Counted from the stretch's first letter, positions 35,292-44,829 are shown. The stretch: DNA of 46,692 nt from Sulfuritalea sp. (GCA_030651305.1 JAUSCI010000008.1:1-46692), one strand, 5' to 3'. Made by a program: numbers and translations. The notes: generated by a model from the letters alone, not told the origin.

Positions 35292-35600
35292 ATGCTTGCG
35301 CAGACCGGAAAACGGCTCACCACACGAATCACCGACCATGTACTGGACAAACTCCAGCATGCGGCCGATCTGGTGGGTGCCACGCTGAATCAGTTTGTTG
35401 TGCAGGCGGCCCTGGACAGGGCCGAGCGCATCATCGAAAGCGAATCGACAATCGTCCTAACGCGCCGGGAATCACTCCGACTGCTAGAAATGATTGAAAA
35501 TCCACCGCCACGTAAAGAGCGATTCAAGAAACTCATGGCTGACTACCAAAAGGGGAATGTAAATGGTTCAGATTCTTCTGTTGAGTGGTCACCACGATAG
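35292..35600 (+). CDS. TacA-type (DUF1778) antitoxin
   Basis: 102 aa from the ATG at 35292, preceded by AAGGAG six bases upstream; the frame begins 99 bases earlier but lacks a good start. A ribbon-helix-helix domain covers about residues 8-50 (RLTTRITDHVLDKLQHAADLVGATLNQFVVQAALD), as in DUF1778. The C-terminus (ENPPPRKERFKKLMADYQKG) would cover the toxin active site. It overlaps the toxin gene by 38 bases. It is AT-richer than its neighbours, consistent with acquisition. Confidence 0.9.
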   Translation: MLAQTGKRLTTRITDHVLDKLQHAADLVGATLNQFVVQAALDRAERIIESESTIVLTRRESLRLLEMIENPPPRKERFKKLMADYQKGNVNGSDSSVEWSPR

Positions 35601-36033
35601 GAGCGCATTCGACTGCGGTAATTCCGTTCTGAACGGCTGGCTAGCTACAACAGCCAAACAGCATAGGCAAAAGGGGATTTCCACGACGTATGTTGCCGTA
35701 GCGACAGCCAGGTCTTCCGCCCTATTCGGGTTCTATTCGGTCAGCGTTGCTGAATTACGCAGCGACGAAGTACCAGATGCCTGGAAGGACAAACTTCCAC
35801 AAAAGGTTCCAGTGTTCAGGATCGGCCGCCTGGCAGTAAGCTTGGCGCACCAACGCACAGGACTTGGAAGGTTGCTATTGGCTAACGCGGTTTCGCGGTT
35901 GACGCGACTTGCTTCTGAAGTCGGTGGAGTTGGCATAGTCGTCGATGCCAAACCTGATGCAGTCGAATTCTATCGACGCGAAGGCTTCGAGCAGATGGCG
36001 GACCACCCGCTCAACCTGTTCTTGCCGCTTTAA
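35563..36033 (+). CDS. TacT-type GNAT toxin
   Basis: 156-aa GCN5-related N-acetyltransferase that acetylates the amino group of aminoacyl-tRNAs and blocks translation. The acetyl-CoA loop is QRTGLGRLLL (R/QxxGxG), and FYRREGF is the catalytic Tyr region typical of TacT/AtaT. The conserved beginning HDRSAFDCGNSVLNGWL matches the family well. AAGGGGA precedes the start. The gene is coupled to the upstream antitoxin by overlap. Confidence 0.92.
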   Translation: MVQILLLSGHHDRSAFDCGNSVLNGWLATTAKQHRQKGISTTYVAVATARSSALFGFYSVSVAELRSDEVPDAWKDKLPQKVPVFRIGRLAVSLAHQRTGLGRLLLANAVSRLTRLASEVGGVGIVVDAKPDAVEFYRREGFEQMADHPLNLFLPL

Positions 36034-36077
36034 CTCAACCGCGCAGCACCATGCTGCCGGTGGTTCCCTCCGAGTAG

Positions 36078-36806
36078 CTAGGATCCTTGCCTTATCCATT
36101 TCTTGATGGCCTCGACAGTCTCCTTCTCGATCCCGTTGTAGCCGTGATAGGCAAATGCCTCGCACGGGTCGCCAACAGAGATCCCTCCGTCCATGGCGAT
36201 GAGATCGGTTCCGTAGCGTTCATGCGAGGCCTCGGCCGCGCCGAAATTCGTCACTCTGCATCCATCACGCCGATGATGTACGACGAGATGCCGGTTCCTG
36301 TACTTCTTCGCATCCAGCGAAGATATTCCATTCAGGGATGACGTATGTATTTCGCCGGCGATCTTGTCGGACAGGTATTCCGCCAGTTTGATTGTGTCGA
36401 AGGTGCCGTTGCTGGTTCCCACGAGGTAGATTTGCGCCGCCGCGAAGCGGCGTTTCAAATCGTCGATGATTGCCTGGATGCGTTCCTCCAGCTGGGTCGA
36501 GTTTGTCGTCACGGTGGCGAACTCGTCATCGACGATGAACTCCCTGGCCCTGAGCAGAAAGTTGCTTTTGGCGCTATAAACCAGTTTCCCGTTCTCCATG
36601 CGTGGATTCACGATTCCCATTCCTCCCGGGAAGAGAATGAGCACGTAATGCGGCGACAAATTCTTGTAGTTCAGAATATACGGAACGACATCCCCGTTCT
36701 TATCTTGGGCTGTATCGACCAGGTCTTCGCCGGCAACGCAAACTTGCGATGAAAACGCCATCGCAAGAAAACAGATATTCAGGACTCGCAGCAACTTATT
36801 GCGCAT
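36078..36806 (-). CDS. Secreted alpha/beta-hydrolase-like protein, unknown function
   Basis: 242 aa with an N-terminal signal peptide (RVLNICFLAMAFSSQVCVAG). The fold is suggested by VLILFPGGMG (oxyanion region), a nucleophile elbow GTSNGTF (Ser about residue 133), and a late His in CEAFAYHGYNGIE. An Asp candidate is in VHHRRDGC. I do not recognise a specific family; serine hydrolase activity is inferred from these motifs. It lies alone between tacAT and a lysR gene, both in opposite or unlinked orientation, and shares the lower GC of tacAT. Confidence 0.6.
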   Translation of the reverse strand: MRNKLLRVLNICFLAMAFSSQVCVAGEDLVDTAQDKNGDVVPYILNYKNLSPHYVLILFPGGMGIVNPRMENGKLVYSAKSNFLLRAREFIVDDEFATVTTNSTQLEERIQAIIDDLKRRFAAAQIYLVGTSNGTFDTIKLAEYLSDKIAGEIHTSSLNGISSLDAKKYRNRHLVVHHRRDGCRVTNFGAAEASHERYGTDLIAMDGGISVGDPCEAFAYHGYNGIEKETVEAIKKWIRQGS

Positions 36807-36846
36807 AGGGATCGCTTACTGACGATTGTCATGTATCGGGCTTGTG

Positions 36847-37791
36847 CTAGGCAGGCGAGCGATGCCCGCCCAGCAGCGCCGTACGAGTGACCGGGCTTTT
36901 CAGTTGCGCCAACCACCATTGCAGCGCCCGGCCCTGGCCGGGCTTGCCACTCTTGCGCCAGGCGTAACTGACCTGGATCTGCCGTTCAGAGCGCTCCACG
37001 CGCCGGGCTACCAGCCGGCCTGAGTCAAGGTAGCGTTGGGCCAGACAGTTTGGCAGGAAACCGACGCCCAAGCCCCTGATCTCGGCATCCAGCTTGGCCG
37101 GCATGCCCGACACCGTGAACACGTCCTGGCCGGCCAGCAGGCCGATGGTGAGGCCGCTGCCGCGCTGCACGGAATCGGCCACCGCCACGGCGCGGTGCTG
37201 GCGAATGATTTCGTCGCTCAACGGCTCGGGCATTTTCGCCAGAGGGTGGTGCGGCGCCATGGCAAAGACAAACTGCACGGCGCCGAGCGATTCATGATGC
37301 AGGCCGGCCATGGTGGCCACGTCCATCATCACCCCGAGCGCCAGATCGGCCTGGCCGGACGTCAGCGACGCCAGCGTGCCGGAAAGGGTTTCGTCGCGCA
37401 GCTTGAGCCGCGTCGGCGGACTCAGGGAATAGAACGCCGCGCAAAGCTCCATCACCGTAGCCCGGTTGATGAGGCTATCCACCGCGATGGTGAGCTGGGA
37501 TTCCCAGCCGGTGGCGACGCGCTTGACGCGGTTGGCGACGGCGTCGATGTCCGCCAGCAGGCGCGCGCCCTCACGCAGCAGTTCGGCGCCGGCTTCGGTC
37601 AGGCGGGCCTGGCGTGAGCTGCGGTCGAACAGCAGCACGTCCAGCGCGTCTTCCATCTGCCGTACGCGATAGGTGAGGGCGCTGGGCACCATGTTGCTGG
37701 CGCGGGCCGCGGCGGCAAAGCTGCCGCTTCGGGCAATGGTTTGCAGCATGGTCAGGGCAGCGGGCGTCAAGATATCGCGCGGCGTGGTCAT
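36847..37791 (-). CDS. LysR-family transcriptional regulator
   Basis: 314 aa. The N-terminal winged helix-turn-helix (LTMLQTIARSGSFAAAARASNMVPSALTYRVRQME) and the C-terminal substrate-binding region (about 90-300) are complete. It is divergent from the pirin gene, with 111 bases between the starts, so it probably controls pirin as is usual for LysR neighbours. An inducer is not predictable. Confidence 0.92.
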   Translation of the reverse strand: MTTPRDILTPAALTMLQTIARSGSFAAAARASNMVPSALTYRVRQMEDALDVLLFDRSSRQARLTEAGAELLREGARLLADIDAVANRVKRVATGWESQLTIAVDSLINRATVMELCAAFYSLSPPTRLKLRDETLSGTLASLTSGQADLALGVMMDVATMAGLHHESLGAVQFVFAMAPHHPLAKMPEPLSDEIIRQHRAVAVADSVQRGSGLTIGLLAGQDVFTVSGMPAKLDAEIRGLGVGFLPNCLAQRYLDSGRLVARRVERSERQIQVSYAWRKSGKPGQGRALQWWLAQLKSPVTRTALLGGHRSPA

Positions 37792-37902
37792 AAAGCCCCA
37801 GTCAATTCAATTTATTTGAATGATGCCATCAAACCTGCTGGCCCTCAAGGCCAGGGAGCTTTCCTACAATTCACCTCATCGTCAGCAACAAGGAGTTCAA
37901 CC

Positions 37903-38604
37903 ATGCTTACCCTTCGCAAATCGCAAGACCGCGGCTACGCAGACCATGGCTGGCTCAAGAGCTACCACTCGTTCTCATTTGCCGGCTACCACGATCCGGC
38001 GCACATGGGCTGGGGCAACCTGCGCGTGATCAACGAAGACCGCATCGCGCCGGGCACCGGGTTCGGCAAGCACAGCCATCGCGACATGGAAATCATCAGC
38101 TATGTGTTGGCGGGCGAACTGGCCCATCAGGACAGCATGGGCAACGTCGTGGCCATTCCGCCCGGCGACGTGCAGCGCATGAGCGCCGGCACCGGCGTGA
38201 CGCACAGCGAGTTCAATCACGCCAAGGGCCAGACCACGCATTTCCTGCAGATATGGATCGAGCCGAAAGTGACCGGCATTGCGCCCGGCTATGAACAGAA
38301 GACCGTTCCCGCCGAACAGAAGCGGGGCGCCTTGCGCCTGGTGGCCTCGTCCGACGGCGCGCAGGGTGCGGTCACCATTCATGCCGATGCGGCGCTCTAC
38401 GCCGGGCTGTTCGATGGAACCGAAAGTGCCGAACTGGCGCTGGACCCGGCACGCAAGGCCTATGTGCATCTGGTGCGCGGCGCCCTGGAGGTCAATGGCC
38501 GGCGCATCGACGCCGGCGATGCCGTCCTGCTGGAAAACGAAAACCGGATCGAACTGAGCCACGGCAACGATGCCGAGGTGTTGGTGTTCGATCTGGCCGC
38601 CTGA
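37903..38604 (+). CDS. Pirin-family protein
   Basis: 233 aa from the ATG at 37903 with AAGGAG upstream. Bicupin fold with the metal-binding pattern FGKHSHRDMEII...GVTHSEFNH in the first cupin, giving three His and one Glu for iron. Bacterial pirins include quercetin 2,3-dioxygenase activity (YhhW-like) or regulation of enzymes; which one holds here is unknown. The length and motifs match the YhhW group. It is paired with the divergent LysR gene. A broken wrbA-like fragment follows immediately. Confidence 0.92.
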   Translation: MLTLRKSQDRGYADHGWLKSYHSFSFAGYHDPAHMGWGNLRVINEDRIAPGTGFGKHSHRDMEIISYVLAGELAHQDSMGNVVAIPPGDVQRMSAGTGVTHSEFNHAKGQTTHFLQIWIEPKVTGIAPGYEQKTVPAEQKRGALRLVASSDGAQGAVTIHADAALYAGLFDGTESAELALDPARKAYVHLVRGALEVNGRRIDAGDAVLLENENRIELSHGNDAEVLVFDLAA

Positions 38605-38606
38605 AC

Positions 38607-38735
38607 TTCCTTACTCAAGCGAAGGACAAGGTGTTCGCCGGCTTCACCAACAGTGCCACCATGAACGGCGACAAGCTGTCCACCTTGCACTACCTGTTCA
38701 CGCTGGCCATGCAGCACAGCGGCATTTGGGACAGC
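38607..38735 (+). pseudogene. Fragment of a WrbA-like flavodoxin/NAD(P)H dehydrogenase
   Basis: In frame after the pirin stop the sequence reads LTQAKDKVFAGFTNSAT and continues NGDKLSTLHYLFTLAMQHSGIW, the conserved middle of WrbA-like FMN-dependent quinone oxidoreductases. The start of the protein (FMN loop) and the rest after GIW are missing, and the following sequence does not continue the family. It is an internal fragment, left by deletion at both ends. Confidence 0.8.
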
Positions 38736-38781
38736 AGCGTCCAGGTTCTGTCCGAACAGGGCGGGAGTTCCAGTCAGCCTC

Positions 38782-39888
38782 CTATCGGCGAATCGCGTGG
38801 CTGGCCCAGATCAGCAGCCCGAACAGGACCATCGCTCCGGCCTGATGCGCGGCGGCAAGGGCTACCGGGACCTGCAGCAGCAGTGTGGCGATACCCAGGC
38901 CGACCTGCACCGCCAGCCACAGCGTCAGCGCCATGGCGGCGGGTCGCGCCTCCGGCGTTTCGTTCCAGATTCGCCATGAGAACCACGGAATCAGCCCCAT
39001 CAGCGCCCAGGCGATCATGCGATGGTCGAATTGCACCGTCGCCATGTTGGTGAAGAAGTTGAGCCACAGCGGCTCGATCATGAAGATTTCGGGCGGCACG
39101 AAGTCTCCGTTCATCAGCGGGAAGGTGTTGTAGGCCAGTCCGGCGTGGATGCCGGCCACCAGCGCGCCCGACAGCACCATGATGAACACCAGTGCCACCA
39201 GCCAGTTGCCGAGGCGTTGCGTAAGAGTCGGCGCCGGGAAAACCGGGGACAGACCACGGTTTTCTCCGAAAGTCGGCGCTGGCGACACGGCGTTTGACGC
39301 AGAAAACCGTGGTCTGTCCCCGGTTTTCTCGGTTTTCTGTCGCGGCTGCAACATGCCCAGCCCGGTCCAGCCCATCAGGCCGAACAGCAGGAAGGCCAGC
39401 CCGAGGTGCGCCGCCAACCGGTATTGCGAGACGCGCGGATCATCCACCAGCCCGCTCTTGACCATGTACCAGCCCATGGCGCCCTGCAGGCCGCCGAGGA
39501 TGAAGAAGCCGAACACCTTGGCCGCCAGCGCGCCGCGCAGTTGGCCACGGACCAGAAACCAGACATAGGGCAGGAAGAACACCACGCCGATGCTGCGGCC
39601 CAAGAGGCGGTGCGCCCATTCCCACCAGAAGATGAACTGGAAGCCGTCGAGGGTCATGTCGTGATTGCGCTGGATGAACTCCGGCGTCTGCTGATATTTG
39701 GCGAAGAGTTCCAGCCAATCGGCGTGGGAAAGCGGCGGCAGGGCGCCGATCAGCGGTTTCCATTCGACGATGGACAGGCCCGAGTGCGTCAGGCGCGTCA
39801 CACCGCCCACCACCATCGTCAGGAAAACCATGGCGCAGCAGGCGAACAGCCACCATGCCACGGCGCGTTGCGAGTTATTTGTGTTCAT
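38782..39888 (-). CDS. ctaA: Heme A synthase (COX15/CtaA)
   Basis: 368 aa from the ATG at 39888, which overlaps the moaC stop (ATGA). Integral membrane enzyme of eight helices that converts heme O to heme A for cytochrome oxidase. His residues are in [33 protein letters not shown] and AAAHQAGA, as required. An extra block of about 32 residues (residues 187-218, [20 protein letters not shown]...) lies in the linker between the two four-helix halves and is coded by repeat elements. This makes the protein longer than usual. The linkage to moaC is unusual but the overlap supports co-translation. Confidence 0.9.
   Translation of the reverse strand: MNTNNSQRAVAWWLFACCAMVFLTMVVGGVTRLTHSGLSIVEWKPLIGALPPLSHADWLELFAKYQQTPEFIQRNHDMTLDGFQFIFWWEWAHRLLGRSIGVVFFLPYVWFLVRGQLRGALAAKVFGFFILGGLQGAMGWYMVKSGLVDDPRVSQYRLAAHLGLAFLLFGLMGWTGLGMLQPRQKTEKTGDRPRFSASNAVSPAPTFGENRGLSPVFPAPTLTQRLGNWLVALVFIMVLSGALVAGIHAGLAYNTFPLMNGDFVPPEIFMIEPLWLNFFTNMATVQFDHRMIAWALMGLIPWFSWRIWNETPEARPAAMALTLWLAVQVGLGIATLLLQVPVALAAAHQAGAMVLFGLLIWASHAIRR
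39224..39238 (-). repeat. Partial 24-bp element in ctaA
   Basis: AGAGTCGGCGCCGGG matches the right half of the element and directly abuts the left arm of the long hairpin; read as PAPTL in frame. Confidence 0.5.
39236..39330. repeat. Composite hairpin repeat inside ctaA
   Basis: Arms of 30 bases (39236-39265 and 39301-39330) are reverse complements at 29 of 30 positions, with the core GGGGACAGACCAC. The 35-base interior holds a full copy of the 24-bp element (39268-39291, minus orientation). The whole is a multiple of three with no stop and is translated in frame. It looks like a paired REP/BIME-type element that has been accepted in a loop between membrane helices. Confidence 0.92.
39268..39291 (-). 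repeat. Dispersed 24-bp element inside the composite hairpin
   Basis: A consensus copy (GAAAGTCGGCGCTGGCGACA on the plus strand), coding AVSPAPTF in heme A synthase. Confidence 0.88.
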
Positions 39889-40397
39889 TTGCGGTCCGTA
39901 TCTGCCAGCCAGTGTCCCGACTTGCCGCCGGCCTTTTCCAGCAGGCGGATGTCTTCGATGACCATGCCGCGATCGGCTGCCTTGCACATGTCATAGATGG
40001 TCAGCAGGCCGACGGAAACGCCGGTGAGCGCCTCCATTTCGACGCCGGTGCGGCCGACGGTTTCTGCCGTTACCTCGATCGTCACGCGCTGACGGCTGGC
40101 GTCGAGCGTGAATTCGGCGGCGACGCGGGTGAGCGCAAGCGGATGGCACAGCGGGATCAGATCGGCGCAGCGCTTGGCTCCCTGAATTGCCGCGATGCGT
40201 GCGATGCCCAACACGTCGCCCTTCCTGGCCGAGCCGCTTTCGATCAGGGCGAAGGTGGCGGGCGCCATGCGGATGTGGCCTTGGGCGCGGGCGACGCGGC
40301 TGGTTTCGGCTTTGGCGCCGACGTCGACCATGTGCGCTTTTCCGGTGGCGTCGAAATGCGTAAGCGTCGCGCCAGGCGCCTCAAGAGGTGGCTTCAT
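39885..40397 (-). CDS. moaC: Cyclic pyranopterin monophosphate synthase
   Basis: 170 aa, MoaC of molybdenum cofactor biosynthesis: converts 3',8-cyclo-GTP to cyclic pyranopterin monophosphate. Conserved segments are [36 protein letters not shown] and [23 protein letters not shown], with the catalytic Asp in TIYDMCKA and Lys in GAKR. Divergent from the BepA-like gene with 50 bases between starts. It overlaps the heme A synthase start. Confidence 0.96.
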   Translation of the reverse strand: MKPPLEAPGATLTHFDATGKAHMVDVGAKAETSRVARAQGHIRMAPATFALIESGSARKGDVLGIARIAAIQGAKRCADLIPLCHPLALTRVAAEFTLDASRQRVTIEVTAETVGRTGVEMEALTGVSVGLLTIYDMCKAADRGMVIEDIRLLEKAGGKSGHWLADTDRK

Positions 40398-40447
40398 ACG
40401 AAATATGTTGTCACAACTGGTTTTTGCGAAGCCGCTATCATAGCGGT

Positions 40448-41920
40448 ATGAAACTGCATCCGCTTGCCGGCGCTCTCATCCTCGGATTCGGCGTCCTTTC
40501 CGCGCCGCCGCTTTCGGTGGCCGAAGGCCTGCCCGATCTCGGCGAAGCGGCGCAAGCCGAATTTTCGCCGGCGATGGAACGCCGCATCGGCGAATCGGTC
40601 ATGCTGGAAATTCGCCGCGACCCCGCCTGGCTGGACGATCCCGAGGTCACCAGCTATCTCAATCGGGTTGGCAACCGGCTGTCCGCGCAGAGCGAGGAGG
40701 CGCGGCAGGAGTTCGAGTTCTTTGCGCTGCGCGATTCGACGCTGAATGCCTTCGCCATGCCCGGCGGCTACATCGGCGTGCATACCGGACTGATTCTTGC
40801 AGCGGCATCCGAATCGGAGCTCGCCTCGGTGCTGGCGCACGAAATATCCCACGTTACCCAGCACCACCTGGCGCGCCTCATCAACAAGTCGGGGCAAGGG
40901 CAGGTGACGAGCCTGCTGGCGCTGGCGGTGGCAATTCTTGCTGCGCGCAGCAGTCCCGATCTGGCGATGGGCGCGGCCATGGCCGGGCAGGGAGCCGCGA
41001 TCCAGAACCAGCTGAATTACTCGCGTGATTTCGAGCGCGAGGCTGATCGCACGGGTCTCGGCGTGCTGGAACGATCCGGCTTCGATATTCGCGGCATGGG
41101 CAGCTTCTTCGAACGCCTGCAGAAGTCGGGTCGCCTTTACGAAAACAATGCGCCGGGGTATTTGCGGACCCACCCGCTGACCACCGAGCGTGTGGCCGAC
41201 ATCGGCAACCGGATACAGGGCCGGCCCTACAAGCAGGTGCAGGATTCTCTCGAGTTCCAGCTGGTGCGCGCCAAGCTGCGCGCGCAGGAAGGCACGTCGC
41301 GCGATGCGGTGGTGGAGTTCGAAGCCCGGCTCAAGGACCGCAGCTTCGCCGGCAGCGAGGCCGCCATGCGCTACGGTCTGGCGCAGGCGCGCGCGCGCGA
41401 CGGCAATCTGCCCGCGGCGGAACGGGAGTTGAGCGAGTTGCGTCGGCTGAAGGTGGAATCGCCGATGATCGAGACCTTCGCCGCACAGCTGCGCTTGAAG
41501 CAGGGCGACGCAGCGGGCGCGGTCAGGCTGCTGCGCGCCGCACAGCCGCGTTATCCGCAGGAACGCGCCATTGCCTACGGCCTGGTTGAATCGCTGCAGC
41601 AAGCCCGCTTGCCGGCGGATGCGATCAAGGTCACCGAAGACGAACTGTTGAGTTATCCGTCGGACGCCAAGATGCATGCCTTGCAGGCGAAGACCTATTC
41701 CATGCTCGGCAAACGCCTGCAACAGCATCGCGCGCAGGCTGAAGCCTATGCCCTGCTGGGCCAGGTGCCGGCGGCTGTCGAGCAGTTTGAACTGGCACAA
41801 AAGGCCGGCGACGGCAATTTCTATGAACAGTCGCAAGTGGATTCGCGGCTGCGCGAGTTGAAGAAGCGCATGGCGGATGAAGCCAAACAGGCCAAGGAAG
41901 CCAAGAAAAGCAGCCCGTGA
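40448..41920 (+). CDS. BepA-like M48 metalloprotease with C-terminal TPRs
   Basis: 490 aa from the ATG at 40448. A signal peptide ([20 protein letters not shown]) leads to a periplasmic M48 domain: [13 protein letters not shown] near residue 132 gives the HExxH site, the third ligand is in [10 protein letters not shown], and a hydrophobic insert ([15 protein letters not shown]) is present. The C-terminal half (about 280-480) is TPR-like helical repeats. BepA assists assembly and quality control of LptD and other outer-membrane barrels. Its stop overlaps the cbbQ start as GTGA. Confidence 0.88.
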   Translation: MKLHPLAGALILGFGVLSAPPLSVAEGLPDLGEAAQAEFSPAMERRIGESVMLEIRRDPAWLDDPEVTSYLNRVGNRLSAQSEEARQEFEFFALRDSTLNAFAMPGGYIGVHTGLILAAASESELASVLAHEISHVTQHHLARLINKSGQGQVTSLLALAVAILAARSSPDLAMGAAMAGQGAAIQNQLNYSRDFEREADRTGLGVLERSGFDIRGMGSFFERLQKSGRLYENNAPGYLRTHPLTTERVADIGNRIQGRPYKQVQDSLEFQLVRAKLRAQEGTSRDAVVEFEARLKDRSFAGSEAAMRYGLAQARARDGNLPAAERELSELRRLKVESPMIETFAAQLRLKQGDAAGAVRLLRAAQPRYPQERAIAYGLVESLQQARLPADAIKVTEDELLSYPSDAKMHALQAKTYSMLGKRLQQHRAQAEAYALLGQVPAAVEQFELAQKAGDGNFYEQSQVDSRLRELKKRMADEAKQAKEAKKSSP

Positions 41921-42756
41921 ATACTACCAAGCCAGCCGGCCGGACCGATGTTCGCGCCTTGACCGGATCGCTCGTGCGTCTCGTCAGCGAGCCCTACTAC
42001 CACGCCACCGGCGACGAGCTCGCCGTATTCGAGGCCGCCGCCAGAAGCTGCCTGCCGGTGATGCTGAAAGGCCCCACCGGCTGCGGCAAGACGCGCTTCG
42101 TCGAGCACATGGCCTGGCGCCTGAAGCGGCCGCTGGTGACCGTGGCCTGTCACGACGACCTCACCACCGCCGATCTGGTGGGGCGCTATCTGATCGTCGG
42201 CGATGAAACCGTCTGGATGGACGGGCCGCTGGCGGCGGCGGTGCGCGCCGGCGCCATCTGCTATCTCGACGAGATCGTCGAGGCGCGCAAGGACACCACC
42301 GTGGTGATCCATCCGCTCACCGATTCGCGTCGCGCGCTGCCGGTCGAGAAGCGCGGCGAGTACATCGATGCGCCGCCGGATTTCATGCTGGTGATTTCCT
42401 ACAACCCCGGTTACCAGAGCGTGCTCAAGGAGATGAAGCCGAGCACGCGGCAGCGTTTCGTGGCACTGGATTTCGACTATCCGGAAGCCGACATCGAAGC
42501 AAGCATCGTTGCCCATGAAGGCGGTGTCGATGCCGCGACGGCGAAGAAACTGGTCAAGCTGGGTAGCCTGACACGCAAGCTGAAGGGTGCCGGACTCGAC
42601 GAAGGCGCCGGTACCCGGCTGCTGGTGCATGCCGCGCAACTGATTGCCGCCGGCATGGACGCGGGAACCGCCTGCACCGCCGCCATCGCCCGTCCGCTGG
42701 CTGATGAAACCGACACGCGCGCTGCGCTGGACGACCTGATAGCTGCTGTTTTCTAG
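41917..42756 (+). CDS. cbbQ: MoxR-family AAA+ ATPase (CbbQ/NorQ type)
   Basis: 279 aa with a GTG start overlapping the preceding stop. Walker A is [10 protein letters not shown] (about 51-60), Walker B is [11 protein letters not shown], and the sensor segment is [11 protein letters not shown]; the final helical lid is complete. CbbQ acts with the VWA protein CbbO as an AAA+ activase that restores inhibited RuBisCO; NorQ and NorD do a related job in insertion of metals into NO reductase. Which function applies here is not clear because neither cbbL/cbbM nor nor genes are nearby. It sits six bases before the partner gene. Confidence 0.87.
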   Translation: MNTTKPAGRTDVRALTGSLVRLVSEPYYHATGDELAVFEAAARSCLPVMLKGPTGCGKTRFVEHMAWRLKRPLVTVACHDDLTTADLVGRYLIVGDETVWMDGPLAAAVRAGAICYLDEIVEARKDTTVVIHPLTDSRRALPVEKRGEYIDAPPDFMLVISYNPGYQSVLKEMKPSTRQRFVALDFDYPEADIEASIVAHEGGVDAATAKKLVKLGSLTRKLKGAGLDEGAGTRLLVHAAQLIAAGMDAGTACTAAIARPLADETDTRAALDDLIAAVF

Positions 42757-42762
42757 GCGGCG

Positions 42763-44829
42763 ATGAGCGAACGCAAGCTCTTCGCTCACGAACTCGAAGC
42801 GCGGCTGGACGAACTGCTGCTGTTGTCCCTGCGCCAGCGTTCGGCGGAAGAGCCGGCGGCGCTGCTCGAAGCCTTGCCGCGGCAGATGCAGGAACGCGTG
42901 CTGCATTGGGCGGGCGTTGCGGCGCAGACCTCGGATGATCTCGGCTGGCTGATTGCGTCGCTTGCCGCGGTGCAGGCGGCGAGTCTTGGTGAGAGTCTCG
43001 ACGATTGGGTGCGCGCCGGACTCGATGCCTATGATCGCAGCGGTCTCGCTGCCACCCGCAAGGTCTTGAACGAGTTCGCCGCGGCACGCCAAGGCAGCGC
43101 GCGGCGCTCGCTGGACAGCGTGTCATTCGTCGCCATCGAGGGCCGCCTGTCGCGCTTCCTGCATGCACTCGATGGCCGGCCGCTGAGGCTGGTCAGCGGC
43201 AAGACGGCATGGACCGATACCGAAACGCTCTGGCTGCCGGAACGACTCGACGTCGCAACTGATGCCGCGGGCAACCGCCGTCTCTTCAAGGCCATGGCGG
43301 CGCTGTTGTGGGCGCAGACACGCTTCGGCACCTTCAACGTCGACCCCGAGGTCGAACTGGCGCTGTGGCCCGACCGCGGGCGCGGACTGGCCTGGTTCGC
43401 GCTGTTTGAAGCCATGCGTCTCGAAGCCTGCATCGCCATCGAACTGCCCGGACTCGCGCTCGATATTGCCGCGCTGCGCGGACCCTGGCCGGCGGAACTC
43501 GAAGCAGCGGCAGAAAGTCTTGCGCGGTCGGACGCCACGGTGGCCGACAGCCTGAACTGCATGGCGGCACTGCGAAAAGTCGGCGCTGGCGACACGCCGA
43601 AATTTCCCCATGTCGGCGTCCTCGATCCGGTCGCCGCCCGCCGTGTGCGCGCTGCCCGCGTCGTGCGCGAGATGGCGATCGTGCGGCGCGCCCTGAATGT
43701 GTTGCGCGGCACGGGTCTGCACGGGCCCGACGCGGACAAGTCCGACTATCCGCCGCTGGCCGCGGAAGGCGAGACGCAGGTGGTCGATCCGCAGTCCGAA
43801 CTGCTCAGTCTGCCGCCGCCGGCGCGCGAAGCGGCAAAGTCGCTGATGCAGGATTTCGGCGATATCCCGCCGGAAGTCCTGCATCCGGCGGGGCCGGGTG
43901 CGTGGCAGCCGGTAGAGGGCATCGATACCTCGAACGCCGCTTCGTGCACCGTTCAGCCCGACGCCTTCTATGACGAGTGGGATTATCGGCGGGCGACATG
44001 GCGGCACGACTGGTGTCATCTGTACGAGATGGAGGCGCCCTCCGGCGACCACGAATGGGTTGATGAAGTGAAGCTTCGTCATGCCCACCTGATCCGCAGC
44101 ATCCGGCGCCGCTTCGAAGCCCTGCGCGGTGAAGACAAGCCGCAGAAACGCCAGTTCGACGGTGAGGAAATCGATCTCGATGCGCAGGTCGACGCGCGTG
44201 CCGACCGCAAGAGCGGCGCCGAGCCATCATCGCGCTTGTTCATTCATCGCCGCCGCGTCGAGCGCTCACTGGCCGTGATGTTCATGGTCGATATGAGCGG
44301 CTCGACCAAGGGCTGGGTCAATGATGCCGAGCGCGAATCGCTGGTACTGCTGTGCGAAGCCATCGAGGCGCTGGGCGACAGCTATGCGATCTACGGTTTT
44401 TCAGGCTGGACGCGCACGCATTGCGACATCTACCGCATCAAGCGTTTCGGCGACCGCTATGACGCCGAAACGCGCCAGCGCATTGCCGGCATCGAAGCGA
44501 AGGATTACACGCGCATGGGCGTCGCCGTGCGTCACCTCTCCGGCCTGCTGGTTCGCCAGAACACGCGCCACAAGCTGTTGGTGACGCTCTCCGACGGCCG
44601 CCCCGACGACTACGGCGACGAATACCGCGGCCGTTACGGCATCGAGGACACCCGCCGCGCGCTGCTCGAAGCGCGCGAAAAAGGCATCCGCAGCTACTGC
44701 GTGACCATCGACCGCCACGGCGCCGACTACCTGCCGCAACTCTACGGCCCGGCGCATTACTCCGTGATCGACGACGCGAGGAAGTTGCCGCAGAAGATCG
44801 CGGAAATCTACCGCAAGCTGACCGGCTGA
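42763..44829 (+). CDS. cbbO: CbbO/NorD-type von Willebrand factor A protein
   Basis: 688 aa, the adaptor partner of the CbbQ ATPase. The N-terminal half is helical and poorly conserved. The VWA domain at the C-terminus has the complete MIDAS DxSxS in MVDMSGSTKGW (about 509), GRPDDYGDEYRG and GVAVRH. The stretch at about residues 272-279 (KVGAGDTP) is coded by a dispersed 24-bp element, inserted in frame in a non-conserved part. Coupled with the ATPase; a role in metal insertion or RuBisCO activation is expected. Confidence 0.86.
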   Translation: MSERKLFAHELEARLDELLLLSLRQRSAEEPAALLEALPRQMQERVLHWAGVAAQTSDDLGWLIASLAAVQAASLGESLDDWVRAGLDAYDRSGLAATRKVLNEFAAARQGSARRSLDSVSFVAIEGRLSRFLHALDGRPLRLVSGKTAWTDTETLWLPERLDVATDAAGNRRLFKAMAALLWAQTRFGTFNVDPEVELALWPDRGRGLAWFALFEAMRLEACIAIELPGLALDIAALRGPWPAELEAAAESLARSDATVADSLNCMAALRKVGAGDTPKFPHVGVLDPVAARRVRAARVVREMAIVRRALNVLRGTGLHGPDADKSDYPPLAAEGETQVVDPQSELLSLPPPAREAAKSLMQDFGDIPPEVLHPAGPGAWQPVEGIDTSNAASCTVQPDAFYDEWDYRRATWRHDWCHLYEMEAPSGDHEWVDEVKLRHAHLIRSIRRRFEALRGEDKPQKRQFDGEEIDLDAQVDARADRKSGAEPSSRLFIHRRRVERSLAVMFMVDMSGSTKGWVNDAERESLVLLCEAIEALGDSYAIYGFSGWTRTHCDIYRIKRFGDRYDAETRQRIAGIEAKDYTRMGVAVRHLSGLLVRQNTRHKLLVTLSDGRPDDYGDEYRGRYGIEDTRRALLEAREKGIRSYCVTIDRHGADYLPQLYGPAHYSVIDDARKLPQKIAEIYRKLTG
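43575..43598 (-). repeat. Dispersed 24-bp element inside cbbO
   Basis: A near-consensus copy read as KVGAGDTP on the plus strand. Confidence 0.85.

Noticed and set aside
40394-43092. Two long minus-strand frames opposite the BepA-like protease and CbbQ genes
   Set aside because: Both are antisense shadows; the plus-strand proteins show intact catalytic motifs.
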